Shown piece after piece: positions 1 to 11,315 of a stretch of 64,000 bases of DNA. This DNA comes from Linderina pennispora (taxonomy: Eukaryota > Kickxellomycota > Kickxellomycetes > Kickxellales > Kickxellaceae): assembly GCF_002104995.1 (NCBI RefSeq), contig NW_024468249.1, positions 682,001-746,000 on the forward strand. Reading direction: 5' to 3'. The notes under the pieces were generated by a model. The model saw nothing but the letters and a program-made list of their open reading frames with translations. It was not told where the DNA came from and made no database searches. How positions within the stretch are numbered: the first letter of the stretch is position 1; every line of letters begins with the position of its first letter. Position numbers and translations under genes: made by a program.

Positions 1-392
1 ATGTCGCCACTGATCCATGGGAACGCCGACGTGAAGTTGAGCTGCGTGCCAAACACCTCGCGGATCTCGTCGTTGTGGCGGGCCGTGAAGAGCGCTGCTG
101 TCACGGGCGTGCTGGTCATGCGCTGGTAGTTGAAGGCAATAATCGTGCCCAGGCCCCACGTTACGGCGGCCACGGCCACAAAGATCGAGATCTCCTTCTT
201 GCGGCTCTTGGGCTCCGGCAGCTCCCGCTCCACCGCGAACGCCGGGTTCTTTGCATTCGCCTCGGCCCACGAATGCGCCGGTGCCTTGGTTGAGTACAGG
301 CGGGCAGAGGGGCTCTTCAGTCCTTGCCGCCCAGCTGCTGCCAGCGTCCGCGAGATTCGTGCCAATTGAAGCGTTCTTAGTGTGCTGTGCAT
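1..392 (-). CDS. COA1: Cytochrome c oxidase assembly factor COA1, N-terminal part (runs off left edge)
   Basis: The minus-strand frame is open from an ATG at 392 to the window edge, about 130 residues. A basic, Ser/Arg-rich N-terminus looks like a mitochondrial presequence. A single membrane segment around residues 68-90 (TWGLGTIIAFNYQRM at its end) is followed by TARHNDEIREVFG and FPWISGD, the typical start of the COA1 domain. COA1 is an inner-membrane protein that acts early in Cox1 maturation; that role is family knowledge. It lies 78 bp upstream of the next gene on the same strand, whose product is also probably mitochondrial. The C-terminus is outside the window. No frame break is seen in this part. 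Confidence 0.82.
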   Translation of the reverse strand, partial: MHSTLRTLQLARISRTLAAAGRQGLKSPSARLYSTKAPAHSWAEANAKNPAFAVERELPEPKSRKKEISIFVAVAAVTWGLGTIIAFNYQRMTSTPVTAALFTARHNDEIREVFGTQLNFTSAFPWISGD

Positions 393-470
393 TATGAAAT
401 TCAACAAAAGTGCTATTGAGTGAGAGAAAATGGCGAACAGGCTCGATCGCTTGATTAGGGCCCTGCTTCG

Positions 471-1473
471 CTACTGGCGGCGCTTTTTCGGCCGCGAGGT
501 TTCCTTGAAGATGGCCAGCTGCTCCATGTACTCTGCTTTGGCAATAACCTCCTTCTTCTTGTGCATAGCCAGGTACTTTTTGCCCAGCCCGCACGTATGC
601 AGGATCTCCTTGCGCAGGTCGTTCAGGCCGCGCTCGTGTTTGGCGCTGACCATCAGCACCCGCGGGATGCAGTTCCTCGATTTCTGTGTCTCCTGGGCCA
701 CCAGCAGGTGCCGCTTCGCCAGATCAATGCGGCTCACCAGATCGCACTTTGTCATCACCACCTGGTACTTTGTGCCAGTGCGGTCCAGCAGCTCCATGAA
801 CTCCTGGTCGTTCGCCTTGATGCCATGCCGGGCATCCAGAAGCAGCATAACCCGCTTCAGACGCTTGCGCTCGCGCACATACTTTTCGATCAGCGGCACC
901 CACGCCTGCTTCTGCTCCTCCTTGACGTACGCGAACCCGTACCCCGGCATATCGACCAAATGGAAGTCATTGTCGGCCGTGTAAAAGTTGATCTGCTGCG
1001 TCAGCCCGGGCCGCTCCGAGACACGCGCCGCCGACGACCCGCACAGCGTATTCACCAGCGTCGATTTGCCCACATTCGAGCGCCCTACAAACCCGATCTC
1101 TGGCAGCGTCTCTGCAGGGAACGACTCGGGCGTGAGCGCCCCGGCAAAGAAGCTGATGTGTGGCAGCTTCACCTCTGGCTCGCTGTACCGGAAACCACTT
1201 GCGCCGCTCGAACCGCCCGCGCTTCTCTGTGCCCAGCTGCAGCATGTCCAGTGCGTCCAGCGTTTTTGCGTCAGGCTGCAGCCGCGAGAACAGCTGCCTG
1301 TTGGACAGCTCCTCGCTCTTGCCCACTCTGACTGCCTCCTTCAGCGAATCAGCCGTGGTTGTGAACACTGGCCTGCTGTGCCGCTTCTCAGTGCTATAGT
1401 GGCGGCAGGTGGCTGGCGGTCTGACGACTGTGCGCAGCATGGAGATCAATGGTCGATTGCGAATTGACGCCAT
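471..1473 (-). CDS. EngB/YihA-type mitochondrial ribosome-assembly GTPase
   Basis: The protein has the G motifs of the EngB family: GRSNVGKS (G1), DMPGYG (G3), TKCD (G4) and SAK (G5), ending in a Lys/Arg-rich tail. Family members (bacterial EngB; mitochondrial GTPBP8/Mrx8) bind GTP and help assemble the large ribosomal subunit or mitochondrial translation. The ATG at 1473 starts an Arg-rich N-terminus (MASIRNRPLISMLRTVVR), consistent with mitochondrial import. The N-terminal 95 residues and the GTPase domain lie in different frames. Dropping one base of the short TTT/CC runs near 1190-1195 joins them as KWFRYSEPEVK, so the break is probably a consensus error. TAG at 471-473. Confidence 0.9.
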
Positions 1474-2785
1474 TGTTTGCTTGTTTGCTTGTGTTTGGAG
1501 ACTGCAGAGAGAGGGCCAGGGAGGAGAGAGATGCCGATTGCCATGCCAGAAGCACAGCCCTGCGCATAACTTTTCCAGATATTCCTGATCTAATACCGAA
1601 TGTGGCTGCCGATCAGATCACCTCGGGCAAAACCGTCGATCCATGTCAGATGGCATGTGCATGCGGTCCGCCCCGTGCATGGAGTCGCCCAGCGGGGACG
1701 GGGATGTGCGTGTCTTGGTAAGGAAGGGGATCCATCAACGCAGATGTTACACCGCCCGCTTTGGATCCCAAACATGCGCAAGCAGGATTCAGGGATGCGC
1801 AGAGCGCGCTCCATCCTGCATGCAGTTCTTGTGGAGCAAACATGCGGCATGGCTTCCCCCGCCCGTAAACCCCATGCACAGGCGCATAGGGTCAAGGCGG
1901 TGTCCGGAATACTACTGAGCAGGCCTCAACCTTGTCTGCTTTCTGGAACGGCCGGGCCGGTGTGGCCGCGAGTGAGAATGCGTGGACAGCGATGATCAAC
2001 TGAACGCCCACTCAAAAAAGGATCCCCGAACTGCCATTCACGGCCGCCCAGAGCCTTCATTGTTTGGATGGCCAACCAGTATTAAAATCGCAGCCGGCTG
2101 ATTCGGCGGCCACGCTCTCTCTCTTCATCCTCTCCCCTCCCTCGTTTTCTGCGCCTATAAAATTGACAATACTTGGAACTGGCGTCCAGGCATTTTCACT
2201 TCTATAAAACAAAGGAACCTGGCGCTCCCTCCCCCTTTTCACTCACTCCTCGCATCTCTAACCACCTAATTTTCTGTGCTGGTCACTTTTCTTTCCCTCA
2301 GTGCCTCAGTCCTTACTATTTTTATCTTTACTTTTCAGCAACTCGGTCCCTCCGTGTGGCATACTTCACAAAGCGATAGACCTCGGTCCCATTGTTAAAA
2401 ATAGGACCACAACCTTACCAGACTGTGCAGCGCCTCTTAGAAACCAGGTGTCGCACAATTGGCAGCTAAGCAGGACTGGCTTTTCTAACTCTCATCTGAG
2501 CTGGTTTATTTTCTGAGCTGGTTTATTTTCTGCGCTGAAAAAAGGTGCGGACTTGGAGCCTTCTTTCTAGCCGCTCCGGGCGTATTGCCATTTGACAAAG
2601 CATCCTGTTGCTAAATATAACCAAACCGGCCGTGACTTAATCTGCATTCCGGCCAGCCCAGTCTTCCCCTCCTGCTATTGAGTTTCAGAGAAACAACGCC
2701 AGCAGCAACGCGGACCGTCTTCTGCTCTTCTCATCTATTTTCGCTCTTTTCCTTTTTTCATCGCTCTCATTCTTAACGACCAAAC
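1474..2785. other. Intergenic region, 1.3 kb
   Basis: Divergent promoter space between the EngB-type gene (minus) and the secretory orphan (plus). Open frames here are short, overlap on both strands and show no recognisable domain. Pyrimidine-rich tracts precede the ATG at 2786, and several TATAAAA-like strings occur near 2155 and 2203. No RNA gene was recognised. Confidence 0.6.
2496..2529. repeat. 17-bp tandem duplication
   Basis: The 17-mer CTGAGCTGGTTTATTTT occurs twice head to tail (2496-2512 and 2513-2529). It lies in the leader region of the gene at 2786. Confidence 0.9.
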
Positions 2786-3760
2786 ATGGATACATTTGCG
2801 CGCTGGTTCCGCACAATATCACTGCTGGCAGCACTGCTCAGCTCTGTGGCTATGGTTACTGCGCAGGCTGCCAGCACAACAATCAACCCGCTGGGTATCA
2901 AATTCACGTACAACATCCGCTGGATAGACGTCGAAAAGGCGCGATTCGGCGTGACCATGCAGGCGAGCGCAACGAGCATGTACGATAGCAGCACACGGTG
3001 GTCGCTCTTGGTACGGTACGCAGAGAATGCCAACACCAACATCACCAACATCACGCCTGGCTGGCAGCTCGGCAGATACGACCACTCGACGTGGGCCGTG
3101 ATGACGAGCAGCAGCCCCTTTGACGAGCTGGACTTCACAGGGCAGACAAGCGGCAAGATGGACCTCGAGAACACGGTGATGCGGCTGGCAGTGCCTGAAG
3201 CGATCATTCTGGTGCCGCAGACAGTGCCGACATCGCAGAGCCGCGGGTATATAATGGCAGAAGGGTTCGGACTACACCGTCAACCAGGGCGTCAATCTGG
3301 CGGAGGTACCAAAGGCGGCGTTTGGCCCATGGGAAACACTGCCGCGCGTCGGCTCACTGGTGGATCTGAAGACGACCGCTGAGGAGACCAAGGCAACGCC
3401 AGAGACCGCAAAGGCGTCAAAGACATCGAAGGACGAGACTGCAACGGCAACAGCTAAGGAGACAGCAGCACTGAGACCCCCAATAGCAACGATCAGCCCA
3501 AGGCCGCTCAGGAGACAAACAACACGTCGGAGACGTACCTGCCGCCGCTAAAGTACATCAAGGGCGACCCGAACTATGATGTCGAGACGAACCCGCTGGG
3601 CACGCAGCTGGCTGCGCCGCTCACAGGCCTGTACCTGGTTAGTGCAATCCTGGGGGTTGGCATCATTGCCCACGCATTGGGAACTGCGCGGCGATATGCA
3701 TTCCGTCGCCAGTACTTCCAGTCGCTGAAGCAGAGCAAGGCTGGATACTTTGCTGCATGA
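2786..3760 (+). CDS. Predicted type I membrane protein of unknown function
   Basis: I do not recognise this family. The ATG at 2786 opens a clear signal peptide (ISLLAALLSSVAMVTAQA). A lumenal or extracellular region of about 140 residues follows with possible N-glycosylation sites (NITNIT). A Thr/Lys/Glu-rich linker near 3370-3500 leads to a single C-terminal membrane segment (LVSAILGVGIIAHALG) and a short basic tail ending at TGA 3758-3760. The reading frame changes twice, near 3250-3260 and 3470-3490. Both sides of each change read as sensible protein, so I treat it as one gene. A secretory-pathway or surface protein is likely. The lumenal segment could be a divergent beta-sandwich, but nothing seen proves this. 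Confidence 0.6.
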
Positions 3761-4109
3761 ATCCCCTACAACTGTAACCTTTAGCTATCAAAAACAATAC
3801 ATAAGCCCGTAAAACATCTGTATACACGCTATGTAGCCACCATGGGGATAGAGTGCAGAATCGGGCCGCTGGTAGACTCCCAAAGAGTCAAAAAGAATGC
3901 GTGCTTCGAAAAGAGAAACCTGTCCAGCACCGCTTTTCCTTTCTCTCTCTCTCTCAGCTTCAGACTAAAAGTATTTATTTATTCGCGCCCAATTTGTCCT
4001 ATTTTTCGAAATTAAGCGCCTGTTTGGAGATGCCCTACTGATTCGACAGACACAAGCTTCAATTATTTCAGTTTTCACCCTTCGAATTCCCTGAGATAAA
4101 CAACAGCCT

Positions 4110-7100
4110 ATGGACGAATCCATACAAAAACGACGCCAGCGCCAACAGACGCTGCAGCGGGCCAACATCGACTCGTGGCTAGACAGGAATGCGCGCCTCG
4201 ACACAAGGGCCTTGGATGCCAACCTGAAGAAGAACACCGGCTTCATCAAAAAGTGCAAGGCGTCGATGGGCCAGGACAACGCACCGCAGCTACTGCGCGA
4301 AGTAAAGCTGCTGCGTCTTGACAAGTACGTCAGCGAGATTGTGCCTGCGGCCGCCGAAGGTCTGCTCAAATGCAAGCAGGCGAGTGACGTAAACGCCGCC
4401 ATTGATGTGATCTCGGCCCTGCACACGCGCTTCCCGGCTACGTTTACTGTGCCGCTGATTGTGCAGATCCTAAAGCATCTACAGGCACCCAAGGTCACAG
4501 CGCTAGCGCAGATGACTAGCGAGCAGCGGGAGAAGGAAGAGCAGGCGCGGCAGGCAAAGCAAAGGGCCCTGCTGAGGATTGTCGGCGAGATGTTTCTGAG
4601 CGGCCTGCTGTGGGGCATTGACGCAATTCCTGACGGCGTCGAGGGAATTGACAGGGTGGAGGCGTTTTTGCTGTCGTTTGCTGGCGCGGCAAGCGGTAGC
4701 AAAGTAGCAGGCAAGGTGCGTGATCTGGTGAAGCAGCCTGGATACAGCGTGTTTGCGGGCGTTTTGCAGAATCTGTTTTTGAGCGACAAGGAGCACCATC
4801 TGAGCTGTGTCCTGGCTGCGTCTGTGGCGAAGGCGTTCCGCAGCGACTTTGCTTTGGCTGAGGGCGATTCACTGGACACTGCAGCCAGCGTGGTCAATCT
4901 TGCTGGAATGCAGAACGACACCAGCGAACACGTCGTCACCGAGGACATGTGCAAGCGCGTCAAGTCTATTTTGCAAGAGTACTGCGACACTGCTGTCGAG
5001 CACGTCACTAGCATGCACAAGAACCTTGTTAAGATGCGCCGCAAGGCCGAGGAGCGCCTGTTCACGAAGGGCGTTGTGCACACGGAGGTCAAGGAGAAGC
5101 TGGAGCGGCACGAAAAGTCGTTTGACAGGCTTGCCGAGAGCGTGCGGCTGCTGTGCGAGTCGCTAGCCCGTGAGCCGCCGCACCTAGAGGACAAGGCGGA
5201 TGACGATGACCAGCTTGGAATCAGCTTCGATGCACCTGCGACACCTGCGCGCAAGTGGAGGTCCAAGGTCTGGGACGACGATGAGGAGCGCCTATTCTAT
5301 GAGGTTGTGCTAGACCTGCAGTCACAGCTGCCGCCCACGCTGCTCGCGACTCAGAAGAAGAAGAAGAACCAGCCGACAGAGTTTGACGCAGGGGAGCCTG
5401 ACGGGGACGAAGCACCTGCCAAGGAGGAAGCCAGCTGCTGCCTCTGACACCAAGATGGACGACCTCAACGAGGAGGACATTAAGGTTGATTTGCAGGCAG
5501 GTGCCGAGGACGGCGATGATGACGCAGGCGTTGACGAGGCGGCCAACGCAGCGAGCATGATCGAGTACCAGCAGTTCCTGGAGCAGCGCCAGCGTGGTGG
5601 TGCTGGCGACGGACAGGATGCTAAATCCGATTCAGAGATTGCTGCACCTGTCGCTGAAAAGGAGCCCAAGGAGAGCAGCCCTGCTGAAGGTGTAGATGAT
5701 GCCAAGGATGGGCTGACAGTGGTGCAAAAATCCGGGTCAAGCGGCGACACGGTCCATTCATTTGTGCCAGTGAAGTTCCATGAGCTGCTATCTCAGCTGC
5801 CAACAATGACCAGCAAGGAGCGCGTCGACCAGATGGCCGTGAACTTTTGCTACGTCAACAGCAAGGGGAACCGGGTAAGGCTGATTCGTGCGCTGGCCGA
5901 CGTTCCACGGAAGCAGCTGTTCTTGATCCCCTACTATGCACGGATCATGGCTACCCTGCAGCCCGTACTTCCCCGAAATCGGCGATGGCGTGGTCGAGGA
6001 GCTGGCACAGGAATTCCGCTGGCTGCTGCGCCAAAAAATCAAAGGATCTGCTGGACTTGCGGCTCAAGAACGTGCGGTACATTGCTGAGCTAACAAAATT
6101 CAAGGTTGCGCCGCTGCACGTGGCGTTTCGGTGTGGCAAGTCGCTGCTCGAGCAGTTCAATGCGCTGAATATTGAGGTGCTTTGCTCGCTGCTCGATAAC
6201 TGCGGACGGTTCCTGCTGGCGCAGGTCGAGACTGCAGGCCGCATTGAGAACATCCTGGACATTCTAAGGCGCAAACGTAGGGTGCTGGATCTCGACGATC
6301 GCATCAGCCTGCTCATTGACAATGCGTGCCGTCTGTGCCAGCCAGGAGACACGCAGGGAATGGTGGTGAGCAAGTTCCGCACACCGTATGAGCGGTACAT
6401 CCGCAAGTTGATCTACGAGGACCTGTCGACAGGCACCTTGGCTGATGTGGCCAAGCGACTGCGCAGGCTGCCGTGGAACGACACCTCTGACCAGGACCCG
6501 CAGCGCGTGAAGCTGGCACTAGTGAACTGCTTCACCAAGATCTGGAAGGTGAATCACGCACAGATGCCACTGGTAGTGCTAGTTGCTCGTGGAGCTGCAC
6601 GTCTATCATCCGTGGCTCCGTGTCACGATCGTTGACACGGTCTTGGAGAACATCAAGGTGGGGTTGGAGCGCAATCTCTTTGTGCACAACCAGCGACGGA
6701 TCGCTGAGATTCGGTACGTAGGCCAAATGTTCCTGTGCCGTCTGATTGATGACAAGATGCTGCTCAGCATCGCTGTATATGCTGACACGCTATGGGCACC
6801 ACGAGCCGCACCCGGTGCCTGGGCGAAGCTGCGAAATCGACGCTTTTGACGACCACTTCCGGATCCGTCTCATTTGCACGCTGCTAATTGCCACGCGCAA
6901 CTTCATCAAGGGCGCAGAAGCACAGCGCGCGATTGAGGAGTTCTCGGTTTATTTCCAGATGTACATTCTAGCCAAGCAGCAGCCGTTACCGATCGACATT
7001 GGATACACAGTCGATCAGACGTTTGAGGCAGGACTCCGCAAGGTGCAGCGATTCGCGACGTGGGAGGAGGCTGCGCAGGCCATGGAGGCGCTGGTTCAAA

Positions 7101-7910
7101 CCAAGTCGATGCGTACCAATAGCGAGGTGCAGGCACCGCAGACACAGAGTGCCAACGACCAGGCTGCCGCTGCAGCCTACGAGGAGGAAGAGGAGGAAGA
7201 GGAAGAAGAGGACGAGGACCTGGGCGCCAGCGATCAGCGACAGCGACAGCGAGTATATCGATGGGCCGGTTCATCAGCGCACCGAGGCCGACGAGGAGGC
7301 CTGAGATGGAGGAAGCACGGCGGCAGATGGAGGATCTGAAGCGGCTGCTGGAGAAGGAAGAGGAGGATCGTTTGGAACATGAATTCATGCGGCTCATGGT
7401 CGACTCGTCTGACCAGCGCACCAACGAGCGGACTGGCAAGCTGGACGTGGGCATCCCCATGCATCTGCTCGGCAAGACCACCACCAGCGACCTTGCGCCA
7501 GAACAGCGACGACTCGGACGAGGGCGAGCCAGCCGACAATGCCATCCGCTTTGCGCTGCTGACTGGCAAGAAGCAGCGGCCGGTTGTCCGCGCAGTCGAC
7601 ATCCCTGTCGAGTCGGCGATTGCACGCAACCTGCGGATTCACGAGCAGGCGACGATGCGCGAGAAGCAGAACCTGAAGAAGATTGTGCTCAACTACGAGC
7701 AGCGCGATCCTGGAGGAGCAGAGGATGCAAGGCATGCGCGAGCAGGCTGCACGCAGGGCCAGAGCGACCAGTGCTGCGGCGCCGCAGCCAGCAGGTGTGC
7801 CAGGCGCGACCTTTGTGGCCAAGGCACCGTCTAGGCGCAATGGCGGCAGAAGGCGTACCGGCACTGCCTGGCGCGCCTCAGGGGCACAAGCTGCAGACGA
7901 CGATTCCTGA
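4110..7910 (+). CDS. UPF2: UPF2/NMD2, nonsense-mediated mRNA decay factor
   Basis: About 1,265 residues once frame breaks are bridged, in the range of Upf2 proteins. A basic N-terminus (MDESIQKRRQRQQTLQRAN) is followed by three helical MIF4G-type blocks, roughly 4230-5200, 5750-6350 and 6400-7080. Next come a Glu/Asp run (EEEEEEEEEEDEDLG) near 7180-7225 and the C-terminal Upf1-binding region (RRQMEDLKRLLEKEEEDRL, then IPMHLLGKT). Upf2 bridges Upf1 and Upf3 during NMD; that is family knowledge. About nine frame changes occur (near 5440, 5963, 6035, 6584, 6800, 7235, 7300, 7500, 7705). Those checked base by base are cured by dropping one base of a run, for example CCC 5962-5964 and AAAAAA 6033-6038. 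A 433-codon antisense frame is a composition shadow. Confidence 0.92.
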
Positions 7911-8156
7911 CCACTTCCTGTAGTCCTTTTCAGTGTTCAACGATGAATGCAGTAGTGCGAATGCTGAGGCTGCGCCCAATACCGCCGGGGATGGGGAGAG
8001 GTGGTCACGTTCTGTGTGGTCTGGCAATGGAGTGTGACATCGCATCTGCCAAGAGTTCAAGAACAGGAGGCGCGCTGGAGTTGGCAGCAGGCAGGAAAAT
8101 CCAGTAAACAGACCTTCCTCTGCTCTGCAAATTTTTTATTCCCAGTCTTCATCGCA

Positions 8157-8846
8157 ATGGACAAAAGTATTTAAAATAGTCCTGCTTGGCGACGCTGGCT
8201 CCGGCAAAAGCTCGCTGCGCAGCCACTTTCTCTACAACACCTTCTCGCAGTCATACACGCGCACAACCACCCCCGACTTTATCGCCACCTACGTATCCCT
8301 CGACTCCACGCTCACCGCCGTCCAGCTCTGGGACACCGACGGCAGCGCACGCGATCTCACCGTAGCCACCTCGCTCTGCATGGACGCCGACGGCATCGCC
8401 CTAGTATACGACGCCAGCAATGCCTCCTCACTCTACGCGCTCGAGCGGCACGCGGCGCTGGTGAACCGCGTGGTCAGCAGCCAGGCGCGCCCAGTGCCTG
8501 TCCTGCTGGTGCAAAACAAAAGCGACTGCAGCAGCGAGGTTGGAGAAAAGGAGGCGATGGACTTTTGTGCGTGTCTACCTGGGTAACCAGGACGTGGAGT
8601 GGATTGATGTCAGTGCAAAGACAGGCAGGAATGTCGCTTCGGCGTTCAGGATGCTGACCAAAATGTGCTATGACGTTTGGTTCAGCAGAAGCATGCCGCA
8701 AATGAATGCTGCGGAGCCGAGGCTGTCAAAACACGGAGACCCGATAAGGCTCCAGAGCCTGGATGTCGAGGAGGACTGGGAGAACGCGCGCCAGCAGAGA
8801 CGGAGGGTATCGGTCGGGTGCATGCTTCGGCGATTGCTGTGTATGA
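8157..8846 (+). CDS. Atypical Rab/Ras-family small GTPase
   Basis: Motifs in order: GDAGSGKSS (P-loop), a Thr-rich switch I (YTRTTTPDF), WDTDGSAR where Rabs have WDTAGQE, NKSD (G4) and SAKTG (G5). The ATG at 8157 is in frame only if one A of the AAAA run 8163-8166 is dropped, giving MDKVFKIVLLGDAG. A surplus T in 8563-8566 breaks the frame before G5. Near the end, dropping one G of a GGG run gives the C-terminus CFGDCCV at TGA 8844-8846, a plausible CCX prenylation signal; the uncorrected frame ends at 8851 without one. Rabs direct membrane traffic. Replacement of the catalytic Gln suggests slow or absent intrinsic hydrolysis. The Rab subfamily is not clear. Confidence 0.8.
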
Positions 8847-8987
8847 CTTAGCATGCCAGCTCCCATTGTACTCGTTTCATTCCTGATTTTCTTGTATTCG
8901 TAGAATCAATTATCTAATGTATCATCTTTTGCCACACAACATTCATCCTGATTAGCACATATTCTTTCCCACTTGCTTGTCCCAGCC

Positions 8988-10519
8988 ATGCATGAGTTGG
9001 CGTCTCGGTTCGCTCATCTGTCGCAGGTCGACAGACTTGAATGGCAAGTGCTCCTGACCCTGCTGGTGCTGCAGACATCACTTCTGCAAATTGGCGCTTA
9101 TGAGATATATATGCTTTGTAGTTTAAGAGATATACTTGGGTCGCTGTCGCTGTACGAGACCGCCAAGGCTAAGAAACTGCTGCTTAGGTCCTCGGGAGAG
9201 AAATTCGACATACTACTAAGCATACCCGAAGTGATATCCACCCACACGCTCTCATACCTGGACCTTGCGGATATGCGCACCTGCACCCAGGTTTCTCGCG
9301 GCTGGTACAACCTTGTTCACTCAAACAGAGTTCTACACCAAGCTGTCAAGCGGCACATGGCTGACAGCCACCCACCGCCGTCACTCATGCACGATACGTC
9401 GGCCATCTTTCATTGGCTGAATCGGCGCGACTTGGCATGGAGGAGGGAAAGTGCAGGTGCCTCCAGGGTGCTGACGTATCGATGCCCGGAGCAGTGGCGT
9501 GCAGCGGCAGGTGGGCTGCTGTATGTAGTGGAGAGATGCTCCGAGTGTGGGCGGTGGAATGAGGATAGTATCGGTGGGCCGTCCTGTTTCGCAACCCCAT
9601 CCACTGCTCTTCGCCTGGCGATATGCGCAGAGTCGGGGCTGGTTATTTGTTCTACTCTTTTGCGCCATATACCTGGTATTCTCGCCAGAAGACAAAAAGT
9701 GCATGCTGTCGATTCGCCGGACAAACAGCACAATCAGGGGCATTGACATATTGGCTGACCAGTTTGTTGTATTGGATAGCGGTGCGAATGTGGCGACGGT
9801 CTATTCATACCCGCTGGATGTGGCGATGGATCTAGCAAACACCCAGGTAAAAACAGTGGCCATTCTGCGCAACGAAACTAAGGCAAGTAGAGGAAACCAT
9901 GCACCGTACACAACCCACAGGCTGCTATGCACACTGACAGTTCTCTCGTTGTCCTAGATGCGCATTGTCAAGTTCATTTCAAAGAGGCACCTGGCAGCTC
10001 TGCTGACCGACGGAAGCATCATCATTTATGATATTCCCAACCGCCAGATTTTGTGCCACTTGTATCCCCAGTATCTTCGCCAACACAATTTTTCGCAGCT
10101 TCCGTGGTGTCGGTTTCAAGGGAGTTCCAGGAACCGGACACATAGCCTGCCTAGTTGTCCATGCTGAGCAGATGGCTGCCAGGCTATTCATCGACACGAG
10201 TTCGTTTGAAGTTATACAGTCAGACACGGTCGTTCCTGAAGCGGGATCGTGTTTCTCAGGCGCACATGTCAATTATATAATCGGCGTGCGCTTTGTTAAC
10301 AACTATATGGGCGTGTTTGTATCTCCATTTACACAAGCACACAACGGTGTAGTTGTCAATAATGCAACCGGAAACGAATGGCACGCGGTGAAGTTGCTTC
10401 GCCAGAATACGAACATGCTGACATCGGCCATCAGCGATGACTTTGCTATTGTGAACGAAAAGCAGATGCATATTCTAATTCCTTCTGGTAACTTGTCTAG
10501 TACTTGTGTGAAACTATGA
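8988..10519 (+). CDS. F-box protein with a probable beta-propeller C-terminus
   Basis: An F-box is visible about 80 residues in (IPEVISTHTLSYLDLADM followed by RTCTQVSRGWYNLV), so the protein is a likely SCF ubiquitin-ligase adaptor. The first ATG in the frame is 8988. Downstream segments such as VKFISKRHLAALLTDGSI are WD/propeller-like. The frame changes near 9600-9650 and 10070. An intron ends at TAG 9955-9957; its donor is either GT at 9847 (CAG|GTAAAA, 111 bp) or a GC donor at 9883 (AAG|GCAAGT, 75 bp). Both are phase 0, so frame cannot decide. A further extension to about 10693, through a dropped A and an intron GTGAGT...CTAG near 10558-10620, is possible but unproven. Confidence 0.72.
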
Positions 10520-11315
10520 CACTGCCTGTACTCTATGTCGGCGAGGAGTTCATCGAGTGAGTCTTCAGAAAGAAATATGCGCCCAAGCGAGCCTATGCCA
10601 TATCTGTCATGCCGCTAGGGTGGTTCCGACTCACCCAAGGCGGATTACTCACTGAGAGTGGCACAGCTTTATCCAGGACCGTACGCAGCTTAGATGAGGG
10701 CTCAGTATGCGCACACGGCGCTTGCTTAAATACCCCTGACTGGCTCCTAGCAGCAGGGGATTCCTCCTGGTTTTTCCAATATATTTTTGTGAACGCTTAA
10801 TTTTGGTTTTATCAGCACGTTTATAATCCATCACTTGGAGAACACGCTACCTAGTTTCCTCTTCCCTGACATTTGACCAAGGTCGTTTTAGGCACGCACC
10901 GTATTATTTAAGTATATTTTGTAGGGTTATGATGAGTGCTGACAGAAGAAAGGCACTTGACACCACATATATTAATATGCTGCGAAGGGGGATCATCTTA
11001 ACTGAATCTTGTAAAATGTATTTCATTGTACCTTATCACAAATCAGTTGCCATTATTGGCACCAGAGCATAGTTTAGCACTGATATCAACACGCCTGCTT
11101 CTGTAATTGCACATATTCTTGTGTATGGCAGTTAAATGGGAAAAGCTATTGGCGATTGTAAATCGCTAGATGTGCAATATATCTAGAGAAGCAGTGGTTG
11201 TATGAAATACACATCTATTCCAATGATTCTCATGTTAAAACTACTTTTATTCCCTTCCTAATCCGGACCAACAATGTGAACACTAAACCTTGGGTCCAAG
11301 CTACACCGATCCATG
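10520..11315. other. Intergenic region between convergent genes, AT-rich
   Basis: Lies between the 3' ends of the F-box gene (plus) and the SDR gene (minus). The first 170 bases may hold a last exon of the F-box gene. The remainder is AT-rich and I see no gene, RNA or repeat in it. Confidence 0.5.

Noticed and set aside
3965-5266. 433-codon open frame on the minus strand opposite UPF2
   Set aside because: It overlaps a strongly conserved gene on the other strand, is Ser/Leu/Arg-rich with no domain, and is explained by GC-rich third positions.
4110-7910. Programmed ribosomal frameshifting as cause of the broken frames
   Set aside because: There are about nine breaks in one gene and breaks in nearly all genes, at varied short runs with no common slippery site or downstream structure.
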